Shown here: one piece after another, positions 47,823 through 56,716 of the stretch | How positions within the stretch are numbered: position 1 is the first letter of the stretch | How the letters are laid out: each line of letters starts with the position of its first letter | Assembly (NCBI RefSeq): GCF_002000085.1 | Contig: NZ_MUZU01000001.1 | Span: 248,001-312,000 of the forward strand | Source: Pseudocolwellia agarivorans | Lineage (GTDB): Bacteria; Pseudomonadota; Gammaproteobacteria; Enterobacterales; Alteromonadaceae | Reading direction: 5' to 3' | DNA: 64,000 nt | The notes under the pieces: model-generated | The model's input: only the letters and a program-made list of their open reading frames with translations | What the model was told of the DNA's origin: nothing | Databases searched by the model: none | Made by a program: the position numbers and the translations under genes

Positions 47823-48995
47823 ATGTCTATTATTAAAATGGCCGATCTAGATTTATCACAAAAACGTGTACTTATTAGAGAAGACTTAAACGTACCCATT
47901 CAAGATGGAAAAATTACGTCTGATGCTCGTTTAAGAGCGGCATTACCAACATTAAAGCTAGCTTTAGAAGCTGGAGCAAAAGTAATGGTGATGTCACATT
48001 TAGGACGCCCTACTGAAGGCGAAGCTAATGACGAATTTTCATTACAACCTGTTGTTGACTACTTAGCAGCAGCATTGAGCTTTCCAGTAAGGTTAGAAAA
48101 AGATTACTTGAACGGTGTTGAATCTGTTGCTGGTGAGTTGGTTGTATTTGAAAATATACGTTTTAATGTTGGCGAAAAAGCCAATGACGAAGCGCTATCT
48201 AAAAAGTTAGCCGCATTATGTGATGTTTTTGTAATGGACGCTTTTGGTACAGCTCATCGCGCCCACGCCTCTACACATGGCGTAGCTAAATTTGCTCCAG
48301 TTGCAGCTGCTGGCCCTTTACTATCAGCTGAATTAGAAGCATTAGGTAAAGCACTTGATAATCCTGCCCGCCCATTAGTTGCTGTTGTTGGTGGTTCAAA
48401 AGTTTCAACTAAATTAACTGTTTTAGATGCGTTATCTAAAATTGCAGATGTACTTGTTGTTGGTGGTGGTATTTCAAACACTTTCGTTGCAGCAGCAGGA
48501 AATGAAGTGGGTAACTCTTTATATGAAAAAGACCTTATTCCTGAAGCTCAGCGATTATGTAAAGAAACCGAAGTTATTTTTGCGCAAGATGTAACAACAA
48601 CAAAAGAAGGCTTTAGTGAATGGAATGATAACTCGGTAACAACGGTTAAAGATCCAAGTGAGATCACAAGCGACGAAGAAATTATCGATTACGGTCCTAA
48701 ATCAGCAGCAAAAGCAGCCGAAATATTAAAGAATGCTAAAACTATTCTTTGGAATGGTCCATGTGGTGTATTTGAGTTTGATGCATTTGCTAAAGGTACT
48801 GAAATCGTTGCTCGAGCTATTGCTGAGAGTGATGCTTTTTCAATTGCGGGCGGCGGAGATACACTCGCAGCTATTGATAAATTTGATCTTGCAGATCAAG
48901 TATCGTATATATCAACAGGTGGTGGTGCATTTTTAGAATTTGTTGAAGGCAAAGTATTACCTGCTGTTGAAATACTAGAACAACGCGGTAAATAA
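47823..48995 (+). CDS. pgk: Phosphoglycerate kinase
   Basis: 390 residues. [55 protein letters not shown] and the C-terminal [13 protein letters not shown] with [12 protein letters not shown] are all present. It makes ATP from 1,3-bisphosphoglycerate. It begins 65 bases after epd, probably on the same transcript. Confidence 0.98.
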   Translation: MSIIKMADLDLSQKRVLIREDLNVPIQDGKITSDARLRAALPTLKLALEAGAKVMVMSHLGRPTEGEANDEFSLQPVVDYLAAALSFPVRLEKDYLNGVESVAGELVVFENIRFNVGEKANDEALSKKLAALCDVFVMDAFGTAHRAHASTHGVAKFAPVAAAGPLLSAELEALGKALDNPARPLVAVVGGSKVSTKLTVLDALSKIADVLVVGGGISNTFVAAAGNEVGNSLYEKDLIPEAQRLCKETEVIFAQDVTTTKEGFSEWNDNSVTTVKDPSEITSDEEIIDYGPKSAAKAAEILKNAKTILWNGPCGVFEFDAFAKGTEIVARAIAESDAFSIAGGGDTLAAIDKFDLADQVSYISTGGGAFLEFVEGKVLPAVEILEQRGK

Positions 48996-49013
48996 TATAA
49001 CCAACAATAGTTC

Positions 49014-49047
49014 ATTATGCTTGTTTCATTTATGAAATGAGCATAAT
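49014..49047. repeat. Long stem-loop downstream of pgk
   Basis: ATTATGCT-TG-TTTCAT (49014-49029) pairs with ATGAAA-TG-AGCATAAT (49032-49047): 16 pairs including two wobble pairs and a two-base loop. No T-run follows. It may protect the mRNA 3' end or act as a weak terminator. Confidence 0.55.
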
Positions 49048-49435
49048 TACAATTCCCCCCTCCTATTAAGTTTTCTCTTCGCTCTTATCTCTTCGAAGAT
49101 AAAACCTTTTTAATCAATTTTCTTAAATACCTCCCCTTCTTATAAAATATATAAATTAATACATTTAAAATGGTATAAAAAAACATTTTACCTTTTGTAG
49201 TAAAATTACATAAACTTCACATCGAAACACAGGTGAAACCAATTAAAAACAGGTTGTTGTTGTAAATTTATTACACACTTACTTAATAACACCATAAATT
49301 CACTTTTATAGTATTTAAACGGAATATTATATCGTGATTTTGACTATTGTTTTCTGATACAATTACACTGCGAAATCAAAATAGTTTCGATTCGAAATAA
49401 ACTTAAAACATATATAAAACTCTAGGAGTGTTGTA
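49048..49435. promoter_or_regulatory. fba upstream region with extended -10 promoter candidate
   Basis: About 390 bases with no gene. TGATACAAT at 49355-49363 is a good extended -10 (TGnTACAAT) about 70 bases before the fba ATG, suggesting that fba has its own promoter in addition to any read-through from pgk. No regulator site was recognised. Confidence 0.45.
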
Positions 49436-50476
49436 ATGGCATTAATTTCTATGCGTCAAATGTTAGATCATGCGGCGGAATATGGATATGGAATACCAGC
49501 TTTTAATGTAAATAATCTTGAACAAGTTAGAGCTATCATGTTGGCAGCTAACGATACGAATAGTCCTGTAATTTTACAAGCTTCTGCAGGAGCTAGAGCC
49601 TATGCCGGCGCACCATTTTTAAAGCATCTTATATTAGCAGCAATAGAAGAATTTCCACATATACCTGTTGTAATGCATCAAGATCATGGTACTTCACTTG
49701 CTATATGCCAGCGCGCTATCCAACTAGGATTTTCTTCAGTTATGATGGATGGTTCATTACTTGAAGACGGTAAAACACCTTCAAGTTATGAATACAATGT
49801 AGACGTGACCAAAAGAACTGTAGAAATAGCGCATGCTTGTGGTGTTTCTGTAGAAGGTGAATTAGGTTGTTTAGGTTCTTTAGAAACAGGTATGGCAGGC
49901 GAAGAGGATGGAGTTGGTGCTGAGGGAATATTAGATAAAGAACAAATGTTAACAAACCCTGATGAAGCAGCAGACTTCGTTTCAAAAACCAATGTAGACG
50001 CATTAGCTATTGCGTGCGGCACATCTCATGGTGCTTACAAGTTTACACGCCCACCTACTGATGACATTCTTGCCATTGACCGTATTAAAGCAATAAATAA
50101 ACGTATACCCAACACTCATCTTGTAATGCACGGATCTTCCTCTGTACCACAAGACTGGTTAGCCATAATTAATGAGAATGGGGGGGCTATTGGAGAAACA
50201 TACGGCGTACCTATTGCTCAAATTCAAGAAGGTATTAAAAATGGTGTAAGGAAAATCAATATAGATACTGATTTACGTTTAGCTTCAACAGGCGCTATCA
50301 GAAGGTTTATGAATGACAATCCTGCCGAGTTTGATCCTCGTAAATATTTAGCACACTCAGTAAAAGCAATGTATTCAATATGTAAAGACAGGTATGAAGC
50401 ATTTGAAACAGCTGGTAATGCAGATAAGATTAAACCAATTTCATTAGAGAACATGTGTAGAAAATATAATATTTAA
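49436..50476 (+). CDS. fba: Fructose-bisphosphate aldolase, class II (CbbA type)
   Basis: 346 residues. HQDHG at 81-85 holds the catalytic Asp83 and zinc ligand His84; further metal and substrate motifs are [20 protein letters not shown] and VMHGSSSVP, with [11 protein letters not shown] near the end. It cleaves fructose-1,6-bisphosphate reversibly. The Calvin-type subfamily is common in proteobacterial pgk-fba clusters. TAGGAG precedes the ATG and a strong terminator follows. Confidence 0.97.
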   Translation: MALISMRQMLDHAAEYGYGIPAFNVNNLEQVRAIMLAANDTNSPVILQASAGARAYAGAPFLKHLILAAIEEFPHIPVVMHQDHGTSLAICQRAIQLGFSSVMMDGSLLEDGKTPSSYEYNVDVTKRTVEIAHACGVSVEGELGCLGSLETGMAGEEDGVGAEGILDKEQMLTNPDEAADFVSKTNVDALAIACGTSHGAYKFTRPPTDDILAIDRIKAINKRIPNTHLVMHGSSSVPQDWLAIINENGGAIGETYGVPIAQIQEGIKNGVRKINIDTDLRLASTGAIRRFMNDNPAEFDPRKYLAHSVKAMYSICKDRYEAFETAGNADKIKPISLENMCRKYNI

Positions 50477-50502
50477 ATTCAATCGAACTTAAATTCATTT
50501 TT

Positions 50503-50539
50503 TAAAAGGGCAAATATAATTTTTATATTTGCCCTTTTT
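50503..50539 (+). terminator. Intrinsic terminator of fba
   Basis: AAAAGGGCAAATATAA pairs with TTATATTTGCCCTTTT, short loop, T-run after it. Confidence 0.92.
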
Positions 50540-50690
50540 TAGTATCAAGTGATGGTTACAACATCTCACACAAAAACATATTTAACAAAATATTAACATT
50601 TTTTCACCCATAACCTTTTTATAATAAAAAACATGCTATATAATCATTTTGATTAAAATAAATAACATTAAACAACAAAAAGGTAATAAC

Positions 50691-51509
50691 ATGGATATGA
50701 TTAACAAATGGTTTGCTGAAAACCAAGGTCTATTTCTACAGTATCTAATTGATTTTGCTATCGCTATTGCGATTATTATCATAGGTAAATGGGTTGCTCG
50801 AGTAGTAAGCAACACAATTATTAAAATTATGCTTGCGAAAAATATTGATAAAGCCGTTTCAAGCTTTGTTGGTAGTATATTGTTTAGCTTAATATTCTTT
50901 GTATCTATTATCGCTGCCATTTCTCATATGGGCTTTAATACTACATCGCTAGTTGCAATCATTGGTGCTGCTGGTTTAGCTGTAGGTTTAGCACTTCAAG
51001 GATCTTTATCTAACTTCGCTTCTGGCGTTTTACTTATTATATTAAAACCATTTAAAAGCGGTGACTTCGTTGAAGTTGCAGGTACTGCGGGTGTAGTTGA
51101 AGAAATTCATATTTTCTCTACGCAGTTAAGATCTGGTGATAACAAAACAGTGATCATTCCAAACTCAGCAATCACCGGTGGTACAATTACCAACTATTCA
51201 ACTAAACCTACTCGTAGAATAGATTTAGTTATTGGTGTAAGCTACGACGCCGACCTTGCTAAAACTAAAGAAATCTTAGCTAAAATAGCTAATGAACATG
51301 AATTAGTATTAAAAGATCAGGCTGTAACTATTGGTGTAAGTGAACTAGCCGATAGTTCTGTAAATTTAGTGCTTCGTCCTTGGGTTAAATCAGCAGATTA
51401 CTGGCCTGTATACTTTGAATTGTTAGAAACAATTAAAGTTTCTCTAGACGAAGCTGGCATTGAAATTCCTTACCCTCAAATGGGTTTGCATATGAATAAA
51501 GAAGACTAA
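50691..51509 (+). CDS. mscS: Small-conductance mechanosensitive channel MscS
   Basis: 272 residues with three N-terminal membrane helices and the pore helix GAAGLAVGLALQGSLSNFASGVLLI, rich in Gly and Ala as in MscS TM3, then the cytoplasmic beta and alpha-beta domains (PFKSGDFVEVAGTAGVVEEI, VIIPNSAITGGTITNYS). It releases solutes on osmotic downshock. The start at 50691 has AAAGG seven bases upstream; an earlier frame start at 50649 lacks one. Confidence 0.94.
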   Translation: MDMINKWFAENQGLFLQYLIDFAIAIAIIIIGKWVARVVSNTIIKIMLAKNIDKAVSSFVGSILFSLIFFVSIIAAISHMGFNTTSLVAIIGAAGLAVGLALQGSLSNFASGVLLIILKPFKSGDFVEVAGTAGVVEEIHIFSTQLRSGDNKTVIIPNSAITGGTITNYSTKPTRRIDLVIGVSYDADLAKTKEILAKIANEHELVLKDQAVTIGVSELADSSVNLVLRPWVKSADYWPVYFELLETIKVSLDEAGIEIPYPQMGLHMNKED

Positions 51510-51510
51510 C

Positions 51511-52278
51511 ATGGACCATAAATTAATTGTAGCCGCAGCACTTGGCTTAACATTAACTAGCTCAGTAGCCTTAGCTGCTGAGCCAGCTGAAAAACCAGCG
51601 ATTACATCATCGGCTGAATTAGGTATGCTTTTTAAATCAGGTAATACTAGAAGTACCGATTTAAAGGCCGGTTACGATTTAAAATACGAAAAAGATTTAT
51701 GGCGTAGCACACTTGCTTTTGATCTGTTAATTAAAAAAGCTGATAAAACACAAACTGACGGCTCTAAAGATTTTGAAACTACAGATCAAAAGTGGACCAT
51801 TGAATCAAAAACCAATTACACGTTAAATAAAGCTAATAAAAGTTATGTATATGGTGACTTAGCTTATGAAGACAGTAGAACAGGTAACTTTGATAGCCAA
51901 AGTTCACTTTCTGCAGGTTGGGGTCGTGAGTGGTATAAAACTGAAGTTGCTTCTTTTTTCGCAGATATTGGTCCAGGTTATAAGCGTGACGTATTAAAAA
52001 ATAGTGACGTAACTAACAGTGCATTTATTGTTCAAGCGCAAGTACTTTATTTAAGAAAAATAAATGACTTTGTGCAATTTAAACAAACATTAAGTGCTAA
52101 ATATGCGCCTAAATCAGGTGAAAACAGCAAGTATAAAGCTGAGTCTTCAATTACTACTAAGTTAATTGAAACATTACAGTTAAAGTTTTCATTTAAAGTA
52201 GACCATAACACTGAAGTTGCGGAAGGCAATAAAAGAACTGATACTCAAACAGCTATTACGTTAGTTTATAGTTTTTAA
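51511..52278 (+). CDS. DUF481 outer-membrane beta-barrel protein (YdiY-like)
   Basis: 255 residues with a signal peptide cleaved near Ala22-Ala23 (VALAAEP). The mature protein is built of alternating beta strands with DUF481 features: ELGMLFKSGNTRSTDLKAGY, YVYGDLAYEDSRTG, SAGWGREWYKTE and a C-terminal strand ending in Phe (AITLVYSF), the signal for BAM assembly. E. coli YdiY is reported as acid-inducible; DUF481 relatives are called salt-induced. It starts one base after mscS, suggesting a joint osmotic or envelope-stress role (inference). Confidence 0.85.
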   Translation: MDHKLIVAAALGLTLTSSVALAAEPAEKPAITSSAELGMLFKSGNTRSTDLKAGYDLKYEKDLWRSTLAFDLLIKKADKTQTDGSKDFETTDQKWTIESKTNYTLNKANKSYVYGDLAYEDSRTGNFDSQSSLSAGWGREWYKTEVASFFADIGPGYKRDVLKNSDVTNSAFIVQAQVLYLRKINDFVQFKQTLSAKYAPKSGENSKYKAESSITTKLIETLQLKFSFKVDHNTEVAEGNKRTDTQTAITLVYSF

Positions 52279-52305
52279 TAACGACTACTTTAAGTCGGCC
52301 TGTAT

Positions 52306-52332
52306 AAAAACCGTACAATTGTACGGTTTTTT
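52306..52332. terminator. Bidirectional intrinsic terminator
   Basis: AAAAACCGTACAATTGTACGGTTTTTT, a perfect palindrome with A- and T-runs between the convergent DUF481 gene and aceA. Confidence 0.9.
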
Positions 52333-52365
52333 ATTATCTACTTTTTACAAAAGCCGTATAAACCA

Positions 52366-53949
52366 CTAAAACTGATTAGATGTATTTTTTTCACCACCGG
52401 CTTTGAGTGCATTTTCGCCAGCAAAATATTCTTTGTGATCATCTCCAATGTCAGACCCTGACATGTTCTGATGCTTAACACAGGCAATACCTTGACGTAT
52501 CTCTTTACGTTGTACACCTTCAACATAACCAAGCATAGCGGCGTCACCAAAGTACTCTTTAGCTAAATTATCTACTGATAATGCTGTAGTGTGATAAGTA
52601 GGAAGTGTTATTAAGTGATGGAAAATACCTGCTTCACGCGAAGTATCAGATTGGAAACTACGGATCTTGTCATCTGCTCGTTTAGACAGTTCGGTATTAT
52701 CGTACTCTGCATTCATTAAATCAGCACGAATATAACTAGAAACATCTTCACCAGCTTCAACCATAGTATCATAGGCTTGCTGACGGAAGTTTAAAGTCCA
52801 GTTAAATGAAGGGCTGTTATTATAAACAAGCTTAGCATTTGGTATTTCTTTACGAACCTCATTCATCATTGCAGTAATGTCTGCAACATTTGGCGTTGCT
52901 GTTTCAATCCAAAGAAGGTCTGCGCCTGCCTTAATCGCTTCAATACAATCAAATACACAACGTTCTTCTCCCGTACCTTCACGGAACTGATATAAACCAG
53001 AAGGTAAACGCTTAGGGCGTACAATTTTACCATTTCGGTTAAAACACACATCACCTTCAGCCATGTTAGCTACATCAACCTCTTCAACGTCAAGATAAGA
53101 ATTGTATTGATCACCTTGATCGCCAGGCTCCTTAACGACTGCTATCTCTTTAGTAAGACCAGCACCTTCGGAATCTGTACGAGCAACGATAATACCATTG
53201 TCGATACCTAACTCTAGAAAAGCGTGACGTAATGCACGTATCTTAGAGTGAAAGTCAGCATGCGGTACGGTAACCTTGCCATCTTGATGACCACATTGTT
53301 TTTCATCAGCAACTTGGTTTTCAATTTGAAGTGCACAAGCACCGGCTTCAATCATTTGCTTAGCCATTAAATATGTAGCTTCTGCATTACCAAAACCAGC
53401 ATCAATATCAGCAATAATAGGAACAACGTGAGTCACATGATTATCAATTTGGTACTGAATAGTGGCTTTATCAGCTTCGTTAGCAGAATCTAGTTTACGG
53501 AAAAGGTCACCTAATTCACGCGCATCCGCTTGACGTAGAAAAGTGTAAAGCTCTTTAACTAAAGCAGCTACAGTAGTTTTTTCATGCATAGATTGATCTG
53601 GAAGAGGACCTAACTCACTACGTAACGCTGCAACCATCCAACCAGATAGATATAAATAGCGACGATCAGTTTTACCACCAAAATGTTTTTTGATAGAAAT
53701 CATTTTTTGTTGACCAACAAAGCCATGCCAACATCCTAAAGATTGGGTATACTTCGAATTATCAGCATCATAAGCTTCCATATCAGCACGCATAATATTG
53801 GCAGTATACTGAGCAATATCTAAACCCGTTTTGAATTTATTTTGTATTCTCATACGAGCAACTGACTCTGGATTGATAGTATTCCAAGAATCTCCTGCTT
53901 GTAACTTAATATTTTTAACAGCCTCAATAGCACTTTGGTAAGTAGACAT
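52366..53949 (-). CDS. aceA: Isocitrate lyase (long form)
   Basis: 527 residues, the longer isocitrate lyase type seen in some marine gammaproteobacteria. Active-site region KQCGHQDGKVTVPH replaces the usual KKCGH, with the Cys retained; other motifs are SGWMVAALRSELGPLPDQSM, PIIADIDAGFGNAEATYLMA and YNNSPSFNW. It splits isocitrate to glyoxylate and succinate. The start at 53949 is fixed by GGAG six bases upstream. It is divergent from a LysR gene, and malate synthase G lies about 4.3 kb away in the same block. Confidence 0.96.
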   Translation of the reverse strand: MSTYQSAIEAVKNIKLQAGDSWNTINPESVARMRIQNKFKTGLDIAQYTANIMRADMEAYDADNSKYTQSLGCWHGFVGQQKMISIKKHFGGKTDRRYLYLSGWMVAALRSELGPLPDQSMHEKTTVAALVKELYTFLRQADARELGDLFRKLDSANEADKATIQYQIDNHVTHVVPIIADIDAGFGNAEATYLMAKQMIEAGACALQIENQVADEKQCGHQDGKVTVPHADFHSKIRALRHAFLELGIDNGIIVARTDSEGAGLTKEIAVVKEPGDQGDQYNSYLDVEEVDVANMAEGDVCFNRNGKIVRPKRLPSGLYQFREGTGEERCVFDCIEAIKAGADLLWIETATPNVADITAMMNEVRKEIPNAKLVYNNSPSFNWTLNFRQQAYDTMVEAGEDVSSYIRADLMNAEYDNTELSKRADDKIRSFQSDTSREAGIFHHLITLPTYHTTALSVDNLAKEYFGDAAMLGYVEGVQRKEIRQGIACVKHQNMSGSDIGDDHKEYFAGENALKAGGEKNTSNQF

Positions 53950-54274
53950 GGTTATCTCCAATTTTTTATATGTATCTAAGCAAGTTTATTAAAAAAACTT
54001 ATCACTAGAATTTATGATTAAAATCAGCTGATTATTTGTAACAGCAACTAAAACAATACAAAACCAACAACATCGAGATTAATTCATCGACAACCATTTA
54101 CTAAATATATATAATTTATCCTTGCCATCATTAAAATAAATAACAAGTTCTTTATTTATACAATAAAAAAATAAAGTTCTTTAATTACAATGCATAAATT
54201 AAAAAACTAAAATTTCAAACACGCGTATAAAACCAATCAAATAAATTAAACTAAAAAAATGACTTGATTTACCT
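53950..54274. other. aceA-lysR divergent regulatory region
   Basis: About 325 very AT-rich bases with no gene; it must hold the aceA promoter reading left. A long palindrome next to the LysR start is listed separately. Confidence 0.45.
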
Positions 54275-54306
54275 AGGTATAAATGAAATATACTTCATTT
54301 ATACCT
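54275..54306. promoter_or_regulatory. Palindromic operator candidate upstream of lysR
   Basis: AGGTATAAATGAA (54275-54287) and TTCATTTATACCT (54294-54306) are perfect 13-bp arms around six bases. The same left arm also belongs to an overlapping near-palindrome TTTACCTAGGTATAAA at 54268-54283. It lies 21 bases before the LysR ATG and in the aceA-lysR divergent region, the expected place for a LysR autoregulatory site. Confidence 0.65.
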
Positions 54307-54327
54307 TAACTATAGGCTATTAATATC

Positions 54328-55263
54328 ATGAATATTTCAAAAATCGATTTAAACCTTCTTATTTATTTAGACGTACTATTAAGAGAAAAAAACGTAACAA
54401 GAGCCGCTAGTCAATTAAATATTACTCAACCCGCCATGAGTAATGGATTAAAACGATTAAGAACTTTATTCAATGATCCTATCTTAGTAAGAACATCTGA
54501 TGGAATGGTACCTACAGAGCGTTCAAGAGCTTTGGCCCCAGCGATAAGAAAAATACTATTAGAATTAGAAGAAGCATTACAAGGCGAAGAAGAATTTAAC
54601 GTTGAGAATAGCCAACGTGTTTTTAGAATCATGGCAAGCGATTATGCAGCCTCGACTCTACTACCGATTCTTTTAAAAAAAGTTAATAGAATAGCACCTA
54701 ATGTAACCATTGATATTATGACACCGAGTGATGTAACGTTTCATGACGTTGAAGCAGGTAAAATAGATATGGCTATTAATCGCTTTGATGAACTGCCTCA
54801 ATCATTTCATCAAAAAACAGTATGGCGAGATACCTTTTCTTGTTTATTAAGCGCAGATAATCCAGTAGTTGCTAAGTTTAACTTAAACAGTTACCTCTCA
54901 TCTAAGCATGTTTGGGTATCTAAAACAGGTTTTGGGGTCGGTGTTGGAATGGATCCTAAAGACGTACAAAAACTAGGTTGGGTTGACGAGTCATTAGCAA
55001 GACTCGGCAAAAAACGAGATATAAAGGTATTTACTCGTAACTATCATGTTGCTATGCAGTTAGCTTATGAAGATGGGTTAGTTGCAACCTTACCAACAAA
55101 AGCAGCTATGCTACATAAGCACGATAATAATTACACGATTGTTAGTCCTCCTTTTGATATCCCTGATATTGAATTGAAAATGATTTGGAGCCCACTTTTG
55201 CATCACGATGCAAGTCACATATGGTTTAGGCAGCTTGTTATAGAAGCAGCTTCAGAATGTTAA
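54328..55263 (+). CDS. LysR family transcriptional regulator
   Basis: 311 residues. The N-terminal helix-turn-helix is DVLLREKNVTRAASQLNITQPAMSNGLKRL at about 13-42, followed by the linker helix and a periplasmic-binding-like effector domain (about 90-300, RVFRIMASDYAASTLLPILL). It faces aceA and runs toward lrgAB and glcB. By position it is the likely regulator of the glyoxylate-bypass block, with an acid effector; this is inference. Confidence 0.9.
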   Translation: MNISKIDLNLLIYLDVLLREKNVTRAASQLNITQPAMSNGLKRLRTLFNDPILVRTSDGMVPTERSRALAPAIRKILLELEEALQGEEEFNVENSQRVFRIMASDYAASTLLPILLKKVNRIAPNVTIDIMTPSDVTFHDVEAGKIDMAINRFDELPQSFHQKTVWRDTFSCLLSADNPVVAKFNLNSYLSSKHVWVSKTGFGVGVGMDPKDVQKLGWVDESLARLGKKRDIKVFTRNYHVAMQLAYEDGLVATLPTKAAMLHKHDNNYTIVSPPFDIPDIELKMIWSPLLHHDASHIWFRQLVIEAASEC

Positions 55264-55295
55264 AGAGTTAAATCGACTCAACAAGGTTATACATA

Positions 55296-55673
55296 TTGAA
55301 AAATACTATTTATAGCATATTAGCAATTACAGGCTGTGTCATTATAGGAAAACTTACCGCCTATCTCATTGGCGGACTCCCCTCTAGCTTGTATGGTTTG
55401 ATATGTTTTACTTTACTATTACATTTTAAAATATTGTCTGCCGATAGAATTAAGTTAAGTATCGAATGGGCTATTAAAAACATGAGTGTTTGCTTTATTC
55501 CTGCTGGTGTTGGAATTATAGAGCACTTCGAGTTAATTCAAAAACACGGTTTAGCTATTGTTTTTATTATATTTATTAGCACATTCATTCTTCTTACCAT
55601 CGTTGGGTTGTTATTTGAGAGAACAATGGATAAACAAAACAATGTTCATATTACAAACCGTTCAACCCTTTAG
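55296..55673 (+). CDS. lrgA: CidA/LrgA family membrane protein
   Basis: 125 residues with four membrane helices. Family features are TAYLIGGLPSSLYGLICFTLLLHF and FIPAGVGIIEHFELI. It starts at TTG with AAGG nine bases upstream, 32 bases after the LysR gene. LrgA pairs with LrgB; the pair is named holin-like and antiholin-like, but in several bacteria it transports pyruvate, and the plant chloroplast homolog PLGG1 transports glycolate and glycerate. Confidence 0.87.
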   Translation: MKNTIYSILAITGCVIIGKLTAYLIGGLPSSLYGLICFTLLLHFKILSADRIKLSIEWAIKNMSVCFIPAGVGIIEHFELIQKHGLAIVFIIFISTFILLTIVGLLFERTMDKQNNVHITNRSTL

Positions 55674-55685
55674 TAATATAAAGAC

Positions 55686-56402
55686 ATGTATATAGATCAA
55701 TTACCTTCAGTCGCATTATCAATCATACTTATAGTCTCTACTGTATGTATTTATCAAGTTTTTACCAAACTACAGGTAAAATCAAAGGCTATATGGCTAA
55801 ATCCATTGCTATTGTCTATTTTTGTTATAGCGCTATTTATACTTTATATAGATATGTCATTTCAGCAATACTTTGAATCAACACGACCACTTACTAACCT
55901 TATAGAACCAGCTGTAGTTGCACTTGGCTTCCCTTTATATCAGCAATTACACACAATAAAGCGTCAATGGAAAGTCATTTTACTATTATTAACATTGGGT
56001 GTATTTATTGTTATTCCTGTGAGTATACTCCTTACAGTATCACTTATTGCTATACCCGAAATAGCCGTATCGCTATCTTTAAAATCAGTTACTACACCTA
56101 TAGGTATAGCACTTACTGACGCACTAAACGGCAACAGTGCAATTACAGCATTTGCGATTATTCTTGCTGGTTTTTTTGGGGCATTATTAGGGCCTAGTTG
56201 GCTAAATTTCATTAATGTTAAATCTGCTGAAGCACAAGGTTTAGCTATTGGTGCAGCAAGCCATGCACTGGGTACAGCGACCATAAGTAAAATTAGTTAC
56301 GAACACTCGGCTTATGGTTCTTTAGCTTTAATTTTATCTGCTGTAATTACAGCAGTCGTTAGCCCTTTTTTAATTCCTTTTATGTTTTTTTGTTTGAATT
56401 AA
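55686..56402 (+). CDS. lrgB: LrgB family transport protein
   Basis: 238 residues with about seven or eight membrane helices. LrgB signatures are LIEPAVVALGFPLYQQL, SVTTPIGIALTDALNGNSAI and GAASHALGTATISKI. It begins 12 bases after lrgA. Its position between isocitrate lyase and malate synthase G suggests uptake or release of a C2/C3 acid such as glycolate or glyoxylate, rather than cell lysis control. Confidence 0.88.
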   Translation: MYIDQLPSVALSIILIVSTVCIYQVFTKLQVKSKAIWLNPLLLSIFVIALFILYIDMSFQQYFESTRPLTNLIEPAVVALGFPLYQQLHTIKRQWKVILLLLTLGVFIVIPVSILLTVSLIAIPEIAVSLSLKSVTTPIGIALTDALNGNSAITAFAIILAGFFGALLGPSWLNFINVKSAEAQGLAIGAASHALGTATISKISYEHSAYGSLALILSAVITAVVSPFLIPFMFFCLN

Positions 56403-56665
56403 CGATGAGAAAAGTCTTGATTAAAAAGTATTAAAACAAAAATAAATAGTGACTACATTCACTGAACATTATAAATATAAAAATCATAATTTACTTTATG
56501 AATATTATTTATCATAGATTTAAATAAAAAGTAAAAATTCATTTAAAATACAATAAAAACAATAACTTTAAATAGCCCCTGTATTATTTAAATTACGTTT
56601 TAATAATAATTTACTCAGCATAAATTGCATTACCTTAGTAAAACAAATAAATTTTGGAATAAACA
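56403..56665. other. glcB upstream region
   Basis: AT-rich, no gene and no clear terminator after lrgB. A short upstream reading frame at 56666 is listed separately. Confidence 0.4.
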
Positions 56666-56716
56666 ATGAATCATTTCAACATCAATACAACCATGGATAA
56701 AACTTATGTCTACTAG
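56666..56716 (+). CDS. Candidate leader reading frame overlapping the glcB start
   Basis: A 16-codon frame (MNHFNINTTMDKTYVY) with TTTTGGAAT just upstream as a possible ribosome site. It ends 11 bases inside glcB in another frame. glcB itself has no obvious Shine-Dalgarno, so translation of this frame could deliver ribosomes to glcB. It may also be chance. Confidence 0.35.
   Translation: MNHFNINTTMDKTYVY

Noticed and set aside
49085-49109. TTATCT/AGATAA hairpin as a pgk terminator
   Set aside because: The stem is only six AT-rich pairs, and the stem-loop at 49014-49047 is far stronger.
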